Positions 49,503 to 58,704 are shown, counted from the stretch's first letter. The stretch is DNA of 64,000 nt from Fen-1245 sp963835535 (GCA_963835535.1 CAWIFL010000004.1:620001-684000), one strand, 5' to 3'. The notes: generated by a model not told the origin, from the sequence alone. Numbers and translations: made by a program.

Positions 49503-50525
49503 ATGAAGAGCAGCATGCAGGTCGCACGCATCCACGGGGCGGGAGATATGCGCCTCCATGACGAGCCGACACCGACGCCGGGCGAGGGCGAGGTGCTGGT
49601 CAAGGTGACGGCGGTCGGCATCTGCGGATCCGACGTGCACTGGTTCCGCGAGGGCCGGATCGGCGACGATCGGGTGGAGACGCCGCTCGTGCTGGGTCAC
49701 GAGTGCGCGGGGGTCATCGAGAGCGGCGAACGGCGCGGCCAGCGCGTCGCCATCGACCCGGCGCAGCCCTGCGGCCGGTGCGAGTACTGCGAAGAGGGGA
49801 ATCCGAACGTCTGCTCGGCCCTGCGGTTTGCGGGGCACGCGCCTCAGGACGGCGCGATGCGACGCTACGTCGCGTGGCCGGAGCACTGCCTCGTCCCGCT
49901 GCCCGACGCGGTGACCGACGTGGAAGGTGCGCTGCTCGAGCCGCTCGGCGTCGCGATGTACGCGGTAGAGCTTGGCGCGATTGAACCGGGGATGAGCGTC
50001 GGCGTCTTCGGCTCCGGACCGATCGGCCTGCTGGTCATGCAGGTCGCGCGGGTCGCGGGCGCCGCGCAGCTCTTCGCCACCGACCGCGCGGACGTGCCGC
50101 ATCGGTTCGAGGCGGCGCGCGCCCTTGGCGCGATGGCGTTCGCGGCCCAGGACGGCCGGGAAGCCGGGCAGATCCTGGACGCGACGGGAGGCCGCGGCGT
50201 CGACGTCGCGTTCGAGGCGGCCGGCGAGAGCGAGGCGGTCGAGGCCGCCGTCGCCGCCGTCAAGCCGGGAGGCCGGGTGATCCTGGTCGGCATCCCCAGC
50301 GAGGATCGGATCGCCTTCTCGGCGTCGGTCGCCCGGCGCAAGGACTTGGCTGTCCGGGTCGTGCACCGGATGAAGCACACCTATCCGCGTGCGATCCGTC
50401 TCGTCGAGAGCCGGCGTGTGGACCTGCGCTCGCTCGCGACGCACCGCTTCCCGCTGGCCGAGGTGGCCCGGGCCTTCGCCGTGGCAGAGCGACGCGAGGG
50501 CCTCAAGGTGATGCTCGAATGCTGA
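49503..50525 (+). CDS. Zinc-dependent medium-chain polyol/sugar dehydrogenase
   Basis: A 340-residue MDR-family dehydrogenase of the sorbitol/xylitol/galactitol dehydrogenase type. Catalytic zinc ligands are C41 ('GICGSDVHW') and H66-E67 ('GHECAGV'); the structural zinc site is C90, C93, C96 and C104. The Rossmann 'GVFGSGPIGLLVMQVARVAGA' binds NAD(P). In this locus it could oxidise xylitol, a polyol side product, or a sugar alcohol; exact substrate unknown. It has its own promoter and is separated from the following GH115 by 162 bases. Confidence 0.85.
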   Translation: MKSSMQVARIHGAGDMRLHDEPTPTPGEGEVLVKVTAVGICGSDVHWFREGRIGDDRVETPLVLGHECAGVIESGERRGQRVAIDPAQPCGRCEYCEEGNPNVCSALRFAGHAPQDGAMRRYVAWPEHCLVPLPDAVTDVEGALLEPLGVAMYAVELGAIEPGMSVGVFGSGPIGLLVMQVARVAGAAQLFATDRADVPHRFEAARALGAMAFAAQDGREAGQILDATGGRGVDVAFEAAGESEAVEAAVAAVKPGGRVILVGIPSEDRIAFSASVARRKDLAVRVVHRMKHTYPRAIRLVESRRVDLRSLATHRFPLAEVARAFAVAERREGLKVMLEC

Positions 50526-50601
50526 AGCCGCGGTAGCGGTGAGGGGATCGCGGACCGCGGGGCTGCGCTGGACGCCGCGGGCGAAAAGTCGTACACGTAT
50601 T

Positions 50602-50615
50602 GTCATCTGATCTCT
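50602..50615 (+). promoter_or_regulatory. Divergent operator-like site upstream of the second GH115
   Basis: GTCATCTGATCTCT matches the Gfo/Idh site read on the same strand (GTCATCTTATCACT) at 12 of 14 positions. A TGGACG-N17-TACACG pair (50569-50597) just upstream is a weak promoter candidate. The site is 72 bases before the GH115 start, and the placement just past the -10 repeats the susC layout. It is the least certain of the five sites. Confidence 0.35.
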
Positions 50616-50687
50616 CGGCGAGTGGGGCCCGACTCCGAGCGCCACGTCGCCGGACTGCCATCGTCCTTCCGAAGCCGCGAGCGAGAC

Positions 50688-52898
50688 ATGAACCAACGCC
50701 GCTTCTCTATCGTGACCGTCCTATCGTCTTCCTTCCTCGTGCTGGCGGCGACCGGCGCGCCGGCGCAGACCGTACCCTGGAGCGCGCCACTCCGCGGCGC
50801 CTGGGTCCAGACGGGCCCGGCGGCAGCCGGCGACGTCGTGCTGGCGAGCGGCGGCACCGGAGTCGAGATCGTGGTCGGCACGGACGAGCCGCTGAATGTG
50901 CGCCAGGCGGCGATCTTCCTGGCCGGCGACATCGAGAAGATCAGCGGCTTCAAGCCGGCCATCGTTGACACGCCGAGCACCGGCGGCGCCAGCATCCGGC
51001 TCGTCACGCTGGGGATGGGCACGCTGCCAAAGGACATGGACACGCGCGGGATGCAGGGCCAGTGGGAGGCCTACCGCGTCGTCACCACGCCGCACACCGT
51101 CTGGCTCGTCGGCTCGAACCCGCGCGGCACCGCCTTCGCGGCGTATACGCTCTCGGAGCGGCTCGGCATCGACCCGCTGTACATCTGGACCGGGTACATC
51201 CCCGAGCATCACGACCCGCTGGTCCTCAAGGCGACGCGCTTCGTGCAGGGGCCGCCGACCTTCAAGTGGCGCGGCTTCTTCCACGACGACGAGGACATCC
51301 TGCCGCGGCCCTTCAACGCTCAGGGCTACCCGGACCAGCTCGGCGACGTCCCGCTCAGCTGGTACCAGAAGTACTTCGAGACGGCGCTGCGGCTCCGGAT
51401 GAACATGGTCGCGCCGTACACCCGCGTGCACCGGCGCTACGAGGTGCAGCAGACGGCGAGCGACTGGGGCCTCGCGTACACGTCGCACCACTACGACATC
51501 CTCGTCTCCAACCCGTTCGGCCTGACGCGGTTCAACCTCGCCGCCGAGCGCGGCGTGCGGCCGGAGTACAACTGGTTCACCAACCGCGACGGGATGCTCA
51601 CGTTCTGGCGGGGCGGGGTGATGGAGAACCGGCACCTCGACGTGATCTGGCCGGTGGGGATGCGCGGCACCGAGGACTTCCCGTACCAGTGGCCGGCGGG
51701 ATACAGCGACTCGGACAAGGCCAAGGTCTTCCACGAGGTGATCACCGACCAGGTGAACATGGTGAAGGAGCTGCTCCCGCCGGGCAAGACGCCGGTGTTC
51801 CACTTCACGATGTACACGGAGATGCTGCCGCTGTACCAGCAGGACCCGAACGCGTTCGACCTGCCGTCCGACGTGATCATCGTCTGGCCGGACGACAACG
51901 ACGGGCACATGCGCGGCCTGCCGACCAGCCTCGGCAAGTGGAAGCACGGCGTCTACTATCACCTGGCCTACCTCGGCGGGAACCTCAGCAAGCAGAACGC
52001 CAGCACCGTCGCCCCGTCCACGATCGCGACGGAGTTCCAGAAGATCGTGCAGGCGGGCGCGACGGAGTTCATGCTGGTGAACATGTCCGAGACGCGTGAG
52101 TACGTGATGGGTGCGCGCATGCTCGCGGACATCACGTGGAACGCACCGGAGGCGCTCGCGGCGCCCGACGCGGCGGGGCGGTACATCAGCTGGTTCTCGC
52201 ACGAGTACTTCGGCTCCGGGGCGGACGCGGCCGCGACGACCTACGGGCAGTACTTCAACCTGCTGGACCAGCCGGACCGGCTCTGGTTCGCTGCCAACGC
52301 GATCCAGCAGCTGATCACGCGGCTGCACGAGCGGGTGACGGGCATCACGCCGCCTCCGCCCGACACCTCGCGCTTCGCGCGGATGTTCCGGCCGGTGCCG
52401 CTCGACAGCTCGATCCCGGCCATGCGGGCGCGCGCGCCGCAACTCGAGAGCGCCCTGGCGCAGGAGGCGCAGGCCGAGACACAGATGACGCCCGACCAGG
52501 CGCAGTACTTCCACGAGAACGTGGCGCTCGGCCTCCTCATCGCCGCGCGGCAGAACGAGGCGGCGCTGAAACTGGCGGACGCGCTCGCGACGACGGACAC
52601 CTCGCAGATGTGGCAGCTGGTGTGGCAGGCCAGGGCGCCGCTGGAGAATCTCGAAGATCAGTTGCTGTGGGCGGAGCATCCGCCGTTTGACCGCTGGTAT
52701 CACGAGACGTGGATCCGGTCCGAGTTCTCGTCCAACAACCCGCACCGCTCGTACGCGCTGCTGCGGGCGTTCCTCACGAGCCATGGGCGCGAGATCCTGA
52801 CGCCGCCGCCGTTCTTCTTCCGGCCGCCGCCGGGGATGACAGCGCAGCCGGGGACGCAGGCGCCAGCGCCCGCTCCCACGCGTCCGCCGTCACCATGA
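50688..52898 (+). CDS. Divergent GH115-family glycosidase
   Basis: A 736-residue exported protein (signal to about residue 27, APAQT), start ATG 50688. It shows family 115 landmarks in altered form: 'ISGFKPAIV', 'WEAYRVVTTPHTVWLVGSNPRGTAFAAYTLSERLGIDPLYIW', 'FKWRGFFHDDEDILP', 'TSHHYD' and 'VIWPVGMRGTEDFPY'. It is about 220 residues shorter than the canonical GH115 encoded at 19109-21985 and lacks its C-terminal beta-sandwich, ending instead in a Pro-rich tail. It probably acts on a different glucuronic-acid linkage. Its stop overlaps the GH79 start (ATGA), so the pair act together. Confidence 0.75.
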   Translation: MNQRRFSIVTVLSSSFLVLAATGAPAQTVPWSAPLRGAWVQTGPAAAGDVVLASGGTGVEIVVGTDEPLNVRQAAIFLAGDIEKISGFKPAIVDTPSTGGASIRLVTLGMGTLPKDMDTRGMQGQWEAYRVVTTPHTVWLVGSNPRGTAFAAYTLSERLGIDPLYIWTGYIPEHHDPLVLKATRFVQGPPTFKWRGFFHDDEDILPRPFNAQGYPDQLGDVPLSWYQKYFETALRLRMNMVAPYTRVHRRYEVQQTASDWGLAYTSHHYDILVSNPFGLTRFNLAAERGVRPEYNWFTNRDGMLTFWRGGVMENRHLDVIWPVGMRGTEDFPYQWPAGYSDSDKAKVFHEVITDQVNMVKELLPPGKTPVFHFTMYTEMLPLYQQDPNAFDLPSDVIIVWPDDNDGHMRGLPTSLGKWKHGVYYHLAYLGGNLSKQNASTVAPSTIATEFQKIVQAGATEFMLVNMSETREYVMGARMLADITWNAPEALAAPDAAGRYISWFSHEYFGSGADAAATTYGQYFNLLDQPDRLWFAANAIQQLITRLHERVTGITPPPPDTSRFARMFRPVPLDSSIPAMRARAPQLESALAQEAQAETQMTPDQAQYFHENVALGLLIAARQNEAALKLADALATTDTSQMWQLVWQARAPLENLEDQLLWAEHPPFDRWYHETWIRSEFSSNNPHRSYALLRAFLTSHGREILTPPPFFFRPPPGMTAQPGTQAPAPAPTRPPSP

Positions 52899-54451
52899 CC
52901 GCGCCGAGGCTTGTGGTTCTCGGGCTCGCGCTCCTCGTCGTTCGGGGCGCGCGGGCCCAGGCGCCCGCCGACACGCTCGCCACGGTCTCGGTGGACACGC
53001 GGCGGCCGGGCCGGACGATTCCCCGCGACTTCATCGGCTACTCCCTCGAGGTCTCGACGGCGGGCCAGGGCATCGGAGCCTTCCAGGGCGCGAACGCGGG
53101 GGGCGGCCAGCAGGCCGAGCAGAGCATCTACGCGCTCGGCCGCCCGGACGCGCCGAACCAGGTCTACTTCCACCTCATGCACAACCTGGGCGCCGGCATC
53201 CTGCGCCTGGGGGGCAACAGCCAGGACAACACGTGCTGGGACCGCGCGCAGGCGCCGCATCCCGACGCGTGCCAGGCCGGGCTCGACAGCGCGGACCTCG
53301 CGCTGTGGGCGACCGCGGCCCACGCCAGCGGCTGGAAGCTGATCGTCGGGCTCAATCTCAAGCAGAACGACCCCGCCTGGGCCCTGCGCGAGGTCACGGA
53401 GGGCATCGCGCGGGTCATCCCTCGGCGGTTCGTGTTCGCCCTTGAGCCCGGCAACGAGCCGGACCTCTTCGGCCGGACGCCCTACCGGCCGCAGCCCTAC
53501 ACGGCGGCCGATCAGGCGCGCGAGTTCCTGGCGTACGCGCGCGCGTTCCAGGGAGATCCGGCGGCGCGCCGGTACGCGCTCGCCGGGCCGGCGACGTGCT
53601 GCGGCTGGCGGACTCCGGCGGACCTCGCGGTGTTCCTCTCCGGCACCCACCCGGCGCCACTCAAGCTGGTCACGGTGCACAACTACTCGGCCACCACATG
53701 CGGCGGCCAGACGGTGAGCATCGCGCGACTCCTGTCACCGGAGCTGATGGACCAGGTCGGAGAGGAGACCGCCCGGCTGGCGGCCATGGCGAGCACGCAC
53801 CGGGTGCCGATCTCGATGGCGGAGACGAACTCGGCGTCGTGCGGCGGGATGCCGGGCGTGAGCAACGCGTTCGCCTCCGCCCTGTGGGGCCTCGACTACG
53901 CGTTCACGCTGGCGGGCGACGGGTTCGTGGGCGTGGACTTCCACACCAGCTACCGGCCCGGCGGCGGCAGCTCCTACAATCCGGTGGACACGTACGCGCG
54001 GCAGGATTCGGCGGGGCAGTGGCACTACCGCAACGTCGCGGAGCCGCTCTACTACGCCCTGCATCTGTTCGCACGGCACGCGTCCGGCGCGCAGTTGCTG
54101 GCGGACAGCGTCGTTACGTCGCGCAACGTCCGCTCGTATGCGACGACCCCGTGCGTCCAGTGCGAGGTGGACGTCTTCGTGCTCAACAAGGACACGACCG
54201 CGTCGGGACCGGTGCGCGTGCACCTCGGGCGGCGGATGGGCGAGGCGACGCTGCTGCTGCTCTCCGCGCCCAGCCTCGGCTCCCTGGCGGCGGACATCAG
54301 CTACGCGGGGCGGCAGTTCGGCGACGACGGCGGCATCGGCGCCGCGCACACGGTCGTCGTGCAGCCGGACGCCGCGGGTGACTACACGTTCGAGCTGCCC
54401 AACGCCGCGATCGCGTTGCTCACGGTGTGGGCGAAGGGGCGGCGGCCCTAG
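52895..54451 (+). CDS. GH79-family beta-glucuronidase-like enzyme
   Basis: A 518-residue exported retaining glycosidase; ATG 52895, signal to about residue 22 (GARAQ). The (beta/alpha)8 barrel has acid/base E188 in 'LEPGNEPDLFG' and nucleophile E310 in 'ISMAETNSASCGG'; 'GILRLGGNSQDNTCW' is typical of this family. A C-terminal beta-sandwich (about 400-518) is of the GH79C type. Family members release beta-linked glucuronic acid, for example from arabinogalactan. Coupled to the divergent GH115, suggesting that the two remove glucuronic acid of both anomers. Converges on GH43 with three bases between stops. Confidence 0.82.
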   Translation: MTAPRLVVLGLALLVVRGARAQAPADTLATVSVDTRRPGRTIPRDFIGYSLEVSTAGQGIGAFQGANAGGGQQAEQSIYALGRPDAPNQVYFHLMHNLGAGILRLGGNSQDNTCWDRAQAPHPDACQAGLDSADLALWATAAHASGWKLIVGLNLKQNDPAWALREVTEGIARVIPRRFVFALEPGNEPDLFGRTPYRPQPYTAADQAREFLAYARAFQGDPAARRYALAGPATCCGWRTPADLAVFLSGTHPAPLKLVTVHNYSATTCGGQTVSIARLLSPELMDQVGEETARLAAMASTHRVPISMAETNSASCGGMPGVSNAFASALWGLDYAFTLAGDGFVGVDFHTSYRPGGGSSYNPVDTYARQDSAGQWHYRNVAEPLYYALHLFARHASGAQLLADSVVTSRNVRSYATTPCVQCEVDVFVLNKDTTASGPVRVHLGRRMGEATLLLLSAPSLGSLAADISYAGRQFGDDGGIGAAHTVVVQPDAAGDYTFELPNAAIALLTVWAKGRRP

Positions 54452-54454
54452 GGT

Positions 54455-56098
54455 TCAGGCGGTATCGGGTCGGGCGCGGTACTCGCGCTCGGCGTATTCG
54501 AACCAGTCGAAGTCCGCGGGCCGCGCCGTGCCCGCCAGGTCCTGGCACGCCATCCCCACGAACGCGCCGGTGAAGTTCGGCGCACCCGGTGCGCTCGCTT
54601 CGTCGGAGAGGATGCTGGCGTCGAACAGTTCCGGCAGCCAGCGCCACTCCCGATCCACGCCCTCCACCCGGAAGCCGAAGCGCAGGCGCGAGTAGTCCAC
54701 CTCGACCCGTAGCTCGAGGCGCTTTCCCGCGGGAACCGGGATCGGCGGCGTGAATGCGTCGGCCGCCGGGCCGTCGGGGAAGGCGCTCATCGCCCGAAGG
54801 TGCTTGCCCACCACCTCGTCGTGGCAGACGTACAGATAGTGATACTTGTTCCCGCCGTAGTAGCAGACGAGCCCCGCCGACTGCTGGTAGTGCTCCGGCT
54901 CGAACTCCACCACGGTGGACGCGCTGTAGCAGTGCGCCTGCTGGCGGCGCGCCACGAGCGCCTGGCGGAAGAAGCTCCCGAGCGTCTCGCGGCCGAAGAG
55001 GCGCAGGTGCCCGCGCCGCGCGGTCAGGCTGAACAGCTCGTCGGGCACCGGAGAACGCAGCCACTGGAAGTCGATCGGGAGCCGCGGCTCGTCGAAGTCC
55101 TGGCGCGCCGGCGGCGCGGGGAAGGGGTGCGGCGGCAGCGGCGGCGCGGGGACCTCGAGCTGCGGCACGCCCTGGCCGTCGGTCGTGCGCAGCCACCCGT
55201 CCTCCCAGACCATCGGCTGGATGGCAGTCTCCCGGCCGAGCGGGCTCCGCCCCCGGTTCGGCAGCGGCCGGCTGCACAGGTACACCATCCAGGTCCGGCC
55301 GTCCGGCGTCTCGACCAGGTCCGCGTGGCCGGATTTCTGGAGCGGCAGCTCGGGCCGGTGGCGCGCGGAGAGGATGTGCGCGTCGGGGTGCAGCTCGTAC
55401 GGCCCGCGCAGCGAGCGCGACCGGGCCATCGTCACCGTGTGGTCCCAGAACGTCCCGCCCTCGGCGGTGAGCAGGTAGTACCAGCCGCCGCGCTTGTAGA
55501 GGTGCGGCGCTTCCGTCAGCCCGAGGTCGGTGCCCCGGAAGATGTTCGTCCGCTCGCCGATCAGCGCCGTCTTCTCGACCGAATACTCCTGGAGCACGAT
55601 GCCGCCGAAGCGGTTGTGCCCGGGGCGGTAGTCCCAGAGCATGTTGACGAGGTACTTCCGACCGTCCTCGTCGTGGAAGAGCGACGGGTCGAAGCCGCTG
55701 CTGTTGAGGTGGACCGGATCGCTCCAGTCGCCGTCGATCCGCTCGCTCGTCACCAGGTAGTTGTGGAAGTCGCGCAGCGATGCGCCGCTCGCGCTGGGCA
55801 CCGTGGTGCGCGCGTAGCGCTTGACGTCGGTGTAGACGAGCCAGAAGCGGCCGTCGGCGAAGGTCAGGCACGGCGCCCACACGCCGCACGAGTCGGGATC
55901 GCCGCGCAGGTCGAGCTGGGCCTGGCGCCGCAGGGGCCGCGTGAGCAGCCGCCAGTGCACCAGGTCGCGCGAGTGATGGATCTGGACCCCGGGATACCAC
56001 TCGAAGGTGGAGGTGGCGACGTAGTAGTCGTCGCCTACCCGCACGATGGAGGGGTCGGGGTTGAAGCCCGGGAGGATGGGATTGGTGATCGTTGCCAT
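54455..56098 (-). CDS. GH43 beta-xylosidase, cytoplasmic type
   Basis: A 547-residue enzyme without a signal peptide, start ATG 56098. Catalytic residues are D15 ('FNPDPS'), D137 ('GFDPSLF') and E196 ('LTEAPHLY'). The N-terminal 320-residue propeller and the C-terminal beta-sandwich ('PRLPIDFQWLRSPVPDELFSL' onward) match tetrameric GH43 beta-xylosidases acting on xylobiose in the cytoplasm. Its last segment 'FDWFEYAERE' resembles the 'FDWFEYQG' near the N-terminus of the other GH43. Last gene of the right-hand operon, after the ExuT-like transporter. Confidence 0.93.
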   Translation of the reverse strand: MATITNPILPGFNPDPSIVRVGDDYYVATSTFEWYPGVQIHHSRDLVHWRLLTRPLRRQAQLDLRGDPDSCGVWAPCLTFADGRFWLVYTDVKRYARTTVPSASGASLRDFHNYLVTSERIDGDWSDPVHLNSSGFDPSLFHDEDGRKYLVNMLWDYRPGHNRFGGIVLQEYSVEKTALIGERTNIFRGTDLGLTEAPHLYKRGGWYYLLTAEGGTFWDHTVTMARSRSLRGPYELHPDAHILSARHRPELPLQKSGHADLVETPDGRTWMVYLCSRPLPNRGRSPLGRETAIQPMVWEDGWLRTTDGQGVPQLEVPAPPLPPHPFPAPPARQDFDEPRLPIDFQWLRSPVPDELFSLTARRGHLRLFGRETLGSFFRQALVARRQQAHCYSASTVVEFEPEHYQQSAGLVCYYGGNKYHYLYVCHDEVVGKHLRAMSAFPDGPAADAFTPPIPVPAGKRLELRVEVDYSRLRFGFRVEGVDREWRWLPELFDASILSDEASAPGAPNFTGAFVGMACQDLAGTARPADFDWFEYAEREYRARPDTA

Positions 56099-56137
56099 GG
56101 CGCGACTCAGGCTGGGTGTTGGGTGTAGGGGGTAGGG

Positions 56138-57394
56138 TCAGGCGGGCGCGATCGCGTTCGCCGGTTCCTTCACCACGGTCCAGAGCACCGTGGCGCCGAC
56201 CAGGTCGAGCACGCCGAGGCAGACGAAGAAGGGTGTGTAGCCGACGGTCGCGACCAGCCCGCCGATCAGCAGGTTGAACAGCAGGAGTCCGCCGTTGCCG
56301 CAGGTGCCCGCCATCCCGGCGACGGTGGCGACTTCGTTCCGCTTGAACAGGTCGGATGCCATCGTGATCACGGTGACCGACAGCGTCTGGTGCGCGAACC
56401 CGGCGAGGCTGATGAGCGCGACCGCGACGTAGGGATCGCGCACGAAGCCCGCGAACGCCACGCCGGTCATCATGCACGCCCCGAGCGTGAAGGCGCCGCG
56501 GCGCGCGTTGATGAGGCGGACGCCGCGCCGCTGCAGGAACAGGCTCACCGCGCCGCCGAACAGGCAGCCGATGTCGGCCGCGAGGAACGGCATCCAGGCG
56601 AACAGCGCGATCTGCCTGAGGTCGAAGTGCCGCGCCTGCGAAAGATACAGCGGCACCCAGAAGGTGAGCGTGCCCCAGGTGGGGTCGGCCAGGAAACGCG
56701 GGATCGCGATCCCCCAGAAGTTGCGCCGCTTCGCGATGCCGAGGATCGACGGGCGCTTCCCGTCGTCCTGGAGGTGGCGCTCCTGTCCGGCGGCGATGTA
56801 GCTCCGCTCGCGATCGGTGAGCGCCGGATGCGTCGCGAGCGGCCGGTACAGCGCCAGCCACAGCACGACCCACACCAGCCCGATGCCGCCCGTGATCACG
56901 AAGGCGAACTGCCAGTCGTAGGTCAGGATCGCCCAGACGACCAGCGGCGGTGCGAGCATCGAGCCGACCGAGGCGCCGATGTTGAACACGCCGCCGGCGA
57001 GCCCCCTTTCCCGCGCCGGGAACCACTCCGCGATCGCCTTCATGCCGGCCGGGTTCGCGGAGCCCTCCGCCAGGCCGAGCAGGCCGCGCAGCCCGGCGAA
57101 CACCGGCCAGCTGCGGGCCAGCGCGTGCGCCATGCTGATGAGGGACCACGCGACCACGAACAGCGCGAACCCCGTCCTGAGGCCGACCACGTCCAGCACC
57201 CAGCCGGCCGCGGGCTGGAGCATGAGCGTGCCCTGAAAGGTCCCCACGATCCAGGAGTACTGCTTGGCGGTGATGTGGAGGTCCTGGAGGAGCGTCGGCG
57301 CGGCGACCGCCAGGGTGCTCCGCGTCAGGTAGTTGAGGATCGAGCCCAGCATCAGCAGCCCGATCATCCACCAGCGGAGCCCGCGGATCTTCAC
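56138..57394 (-). CDS. ExuT-like MFS transporter, second copy
   Basis: A 418-residue, 12-helix transporter of the hexuronate (ExuT) type: 'LTRSTLAVAAPTLLQDLHITAKQYSWIVGTFQGTLMLQPAAGWVLDVVGLRTG', 'GLAEGSANPAGMKAIAEWFPARERGLAGGVFNIGASVGSM'. The start is GTG 57394, overlapping the esterase stop as GTGA. It presumably carries a sugar acid or an acidic oligomer released by the neighbouring enzymes. Similar in type to the transporter at 36631-37911, though not close enough by eye to be a recent duplicate. Confidence 0.88.
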   Translation of the reverse strand: MKIRGLRWWMIGLLMLGSILNYLTRSTLAVAAPTLLQDLHITAKQYSWIVGTFQGTLMLQPAAGWVLDVVGLRTGFALFVVAWSLISMAHALARSWPVFAGLRGLLGLAEGSANPAGMKAIAEWFPARERGLAGGVFNIGASVGSMLAPPLVVWAILTYDWQFAFVITGGIGLVWVVLWLALYRPLATHPALTDRERSYIAAGQERHLQDDGKRPSILGIAKRRNFWGIAIPRFLADPTWGTLTFWVPLYLSQARHFDLRQIALFAWMPFLAADIGCLFGGAVSLFLQRRGVRLINARRGAFTLGACMMTGVAFAGFVRDPYVAVALISLAGFAHQTLSVTVITMASDLFKRNEVATVAGMAGTCGNGGLLLFNLLIGGLVATVGYTPFFVCLGVLDLVGATVLWTVVKEPANAIAPA

Positions 57395-58704
57395 GGCATC
57401 TGTCCGTGGACGAGCGCGTTCAGCCACTCCGCCGAGCGGCCTGTCCACGGCGCCTGCTCCTCCGGCGTCGCCATGTGGTTGTGCGGCGAGTCCACCATCG
57501 GCACGACCTCTTTGGGCCCCTCGATCCGGTTGAACGTCGCCCACACGCCCGCCGGCGGGCAGGTCTCGTCAATGAACCCCAGGGCGACCATCGAGCGTGC
57601 CGTGATGCGCGAGGCGAAGTTGGTCACGTCGAAGTAGGGCGCCGTCGCGCGGACGTCCGCGCGGGCCAGGTCCCAGTTCGGGTACTCCGCGGCGCGGCCG
57701 TGCAGCGGCCCCAGCGCGTCGCTCCCGGCGGGCACGTCCACCACCAGCGCCGTCACCCGCCGGTTGAGCCCGGCGACCGCGAAGCTCTGCTGGCCGCCCA
57801 TGCTGATGCCGGTGACCACCATGGTCCTGCCGTCCCAGTCGCTCCGGCCGGCGAGGTACTCCACCGCGCGGTAGTCGCCCAGGTACATGGCGAGGAAGTA
57901 GCTGTCCTCGCGGCTGGCCTGGCCGATCGTGCGGTAGTTCTTGATGATCTGCGGCAGCGCGTCGTAGAACGCCTGCGGCATGTCGCTCGGCACGTCGTGC
58001 GGCTCGACGTTCAGCACCAGCCAGCCCTCGGCCGCGCGATCGGTGACCCACGACTTCGGCAGGGGGTAGGGCGGGCTCGCCCACTGGTAGATCAGCAGCG
58101 CGGGGAAGGGTCCGTTCCCTTCCGGTTTGGCGAGCTGCCCGTGAACGTGCGCGCCGTTGACGTTGTTCAATCGGATCGTGAAGTACTCCACGCCCGGTCG
58201 GCCGCTCTCGCCCGGCGTCAGCACGGGCTCCGGCGGGATGGCCTGAAGCTGCGCGACCTTGGCCGTCCAGAAGGAGTCGAAGTCGGCGGGACGCGGAGCC
58301 GCCGGCTCGATCGCGGTGGGATCCACGGCAGCGCCGAGCAGCACGCGGCCGACTTCGCCCTTGCTCGCGCCGCGGAAGGTGCTGTCCGGGGCGGGCGGCC
58401 GGACCTCGACGAGGACCATCCCGGGCTGTCGGAGCGACGTCTCGATCGTCGCTGCTCCCGAGGCCGGATCGAACCTGCCCGTGCCGACGACGGTCGCGCC
58501 GTCCCGCTTGACGGTGTAGCTGTAGCGGCCCGGCGCCGCGCTCTGGCCGGGTGCGATCGCCACGCGCCAACCGATGCGCTCGCCGACCGCGTAGATCCCG
58601 TTCGCATGGTACGGCGTGAAGGCGAGCTGCTGCGCCTGGGCGGAGGTCCACGCGGGGGCGCTCGCCAGCAACGCGGAGATGAGCCAGCGGCGCGCCGCGC
58701 TCAT
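57391..58704 (-). CDS. CE7 acetylxylan esterase
   Basis: A 437-residue exported alpha/beta hydrolase of the acetylxylan esterase AXE1/CE7 type; signal to about residue 25. ATG 58704 overlaps the GDSL stop. The triad is S301 ('TGISMGGQQS'), D379 ('GFIDETCPP') and H408 ('DSPHNHM'); an extra N-terminal Ig-like domain of about 120 residues precedes the hydrolase domain. It removes acetyl groups from xylo-oligosaccharides. Most CE7 enzymes are cytosolic; this one has an apparent signal peptide. Confidence 0.9.
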   Translation of the reverse strand: MSAARRWLISALLASAPAWTSAQAQQLAFTPYHANGIYAVGERIGWRVAIAPGQSAAPGRYSYTVKRDGATVVGTGRFDPASGAATIETSLRQPGMVLVEVRPPAPDSTFRGASKGEVGRVLLGAAVDPTAIEPAAPRPADFDSFWTAKVAQLQAIPPEPVLTPGESGRPGVEYFTIRLNNVNGAHVHGQLAKPEGNGPFPALLIYQWASPPYPLPKSWVTDRAAEGWLVLNVEPHDVPSDMPQAFYDALPQIIKNYRTIGQASREDSYFLAMYLGDYRAVEYLAGRSDWDGRTMVVTGISMGGQQSFAVAGLNRRVTALVVDVPAGSDALGPLHGRAAEYPNWDLARADVRATAPYFDVTNFASRITARSMVALGFIDETCPPAGVWATFNRIEGPKEVVPMVDSPHNHMATPEEQAPWTGRSAEWLNALVHGQMP

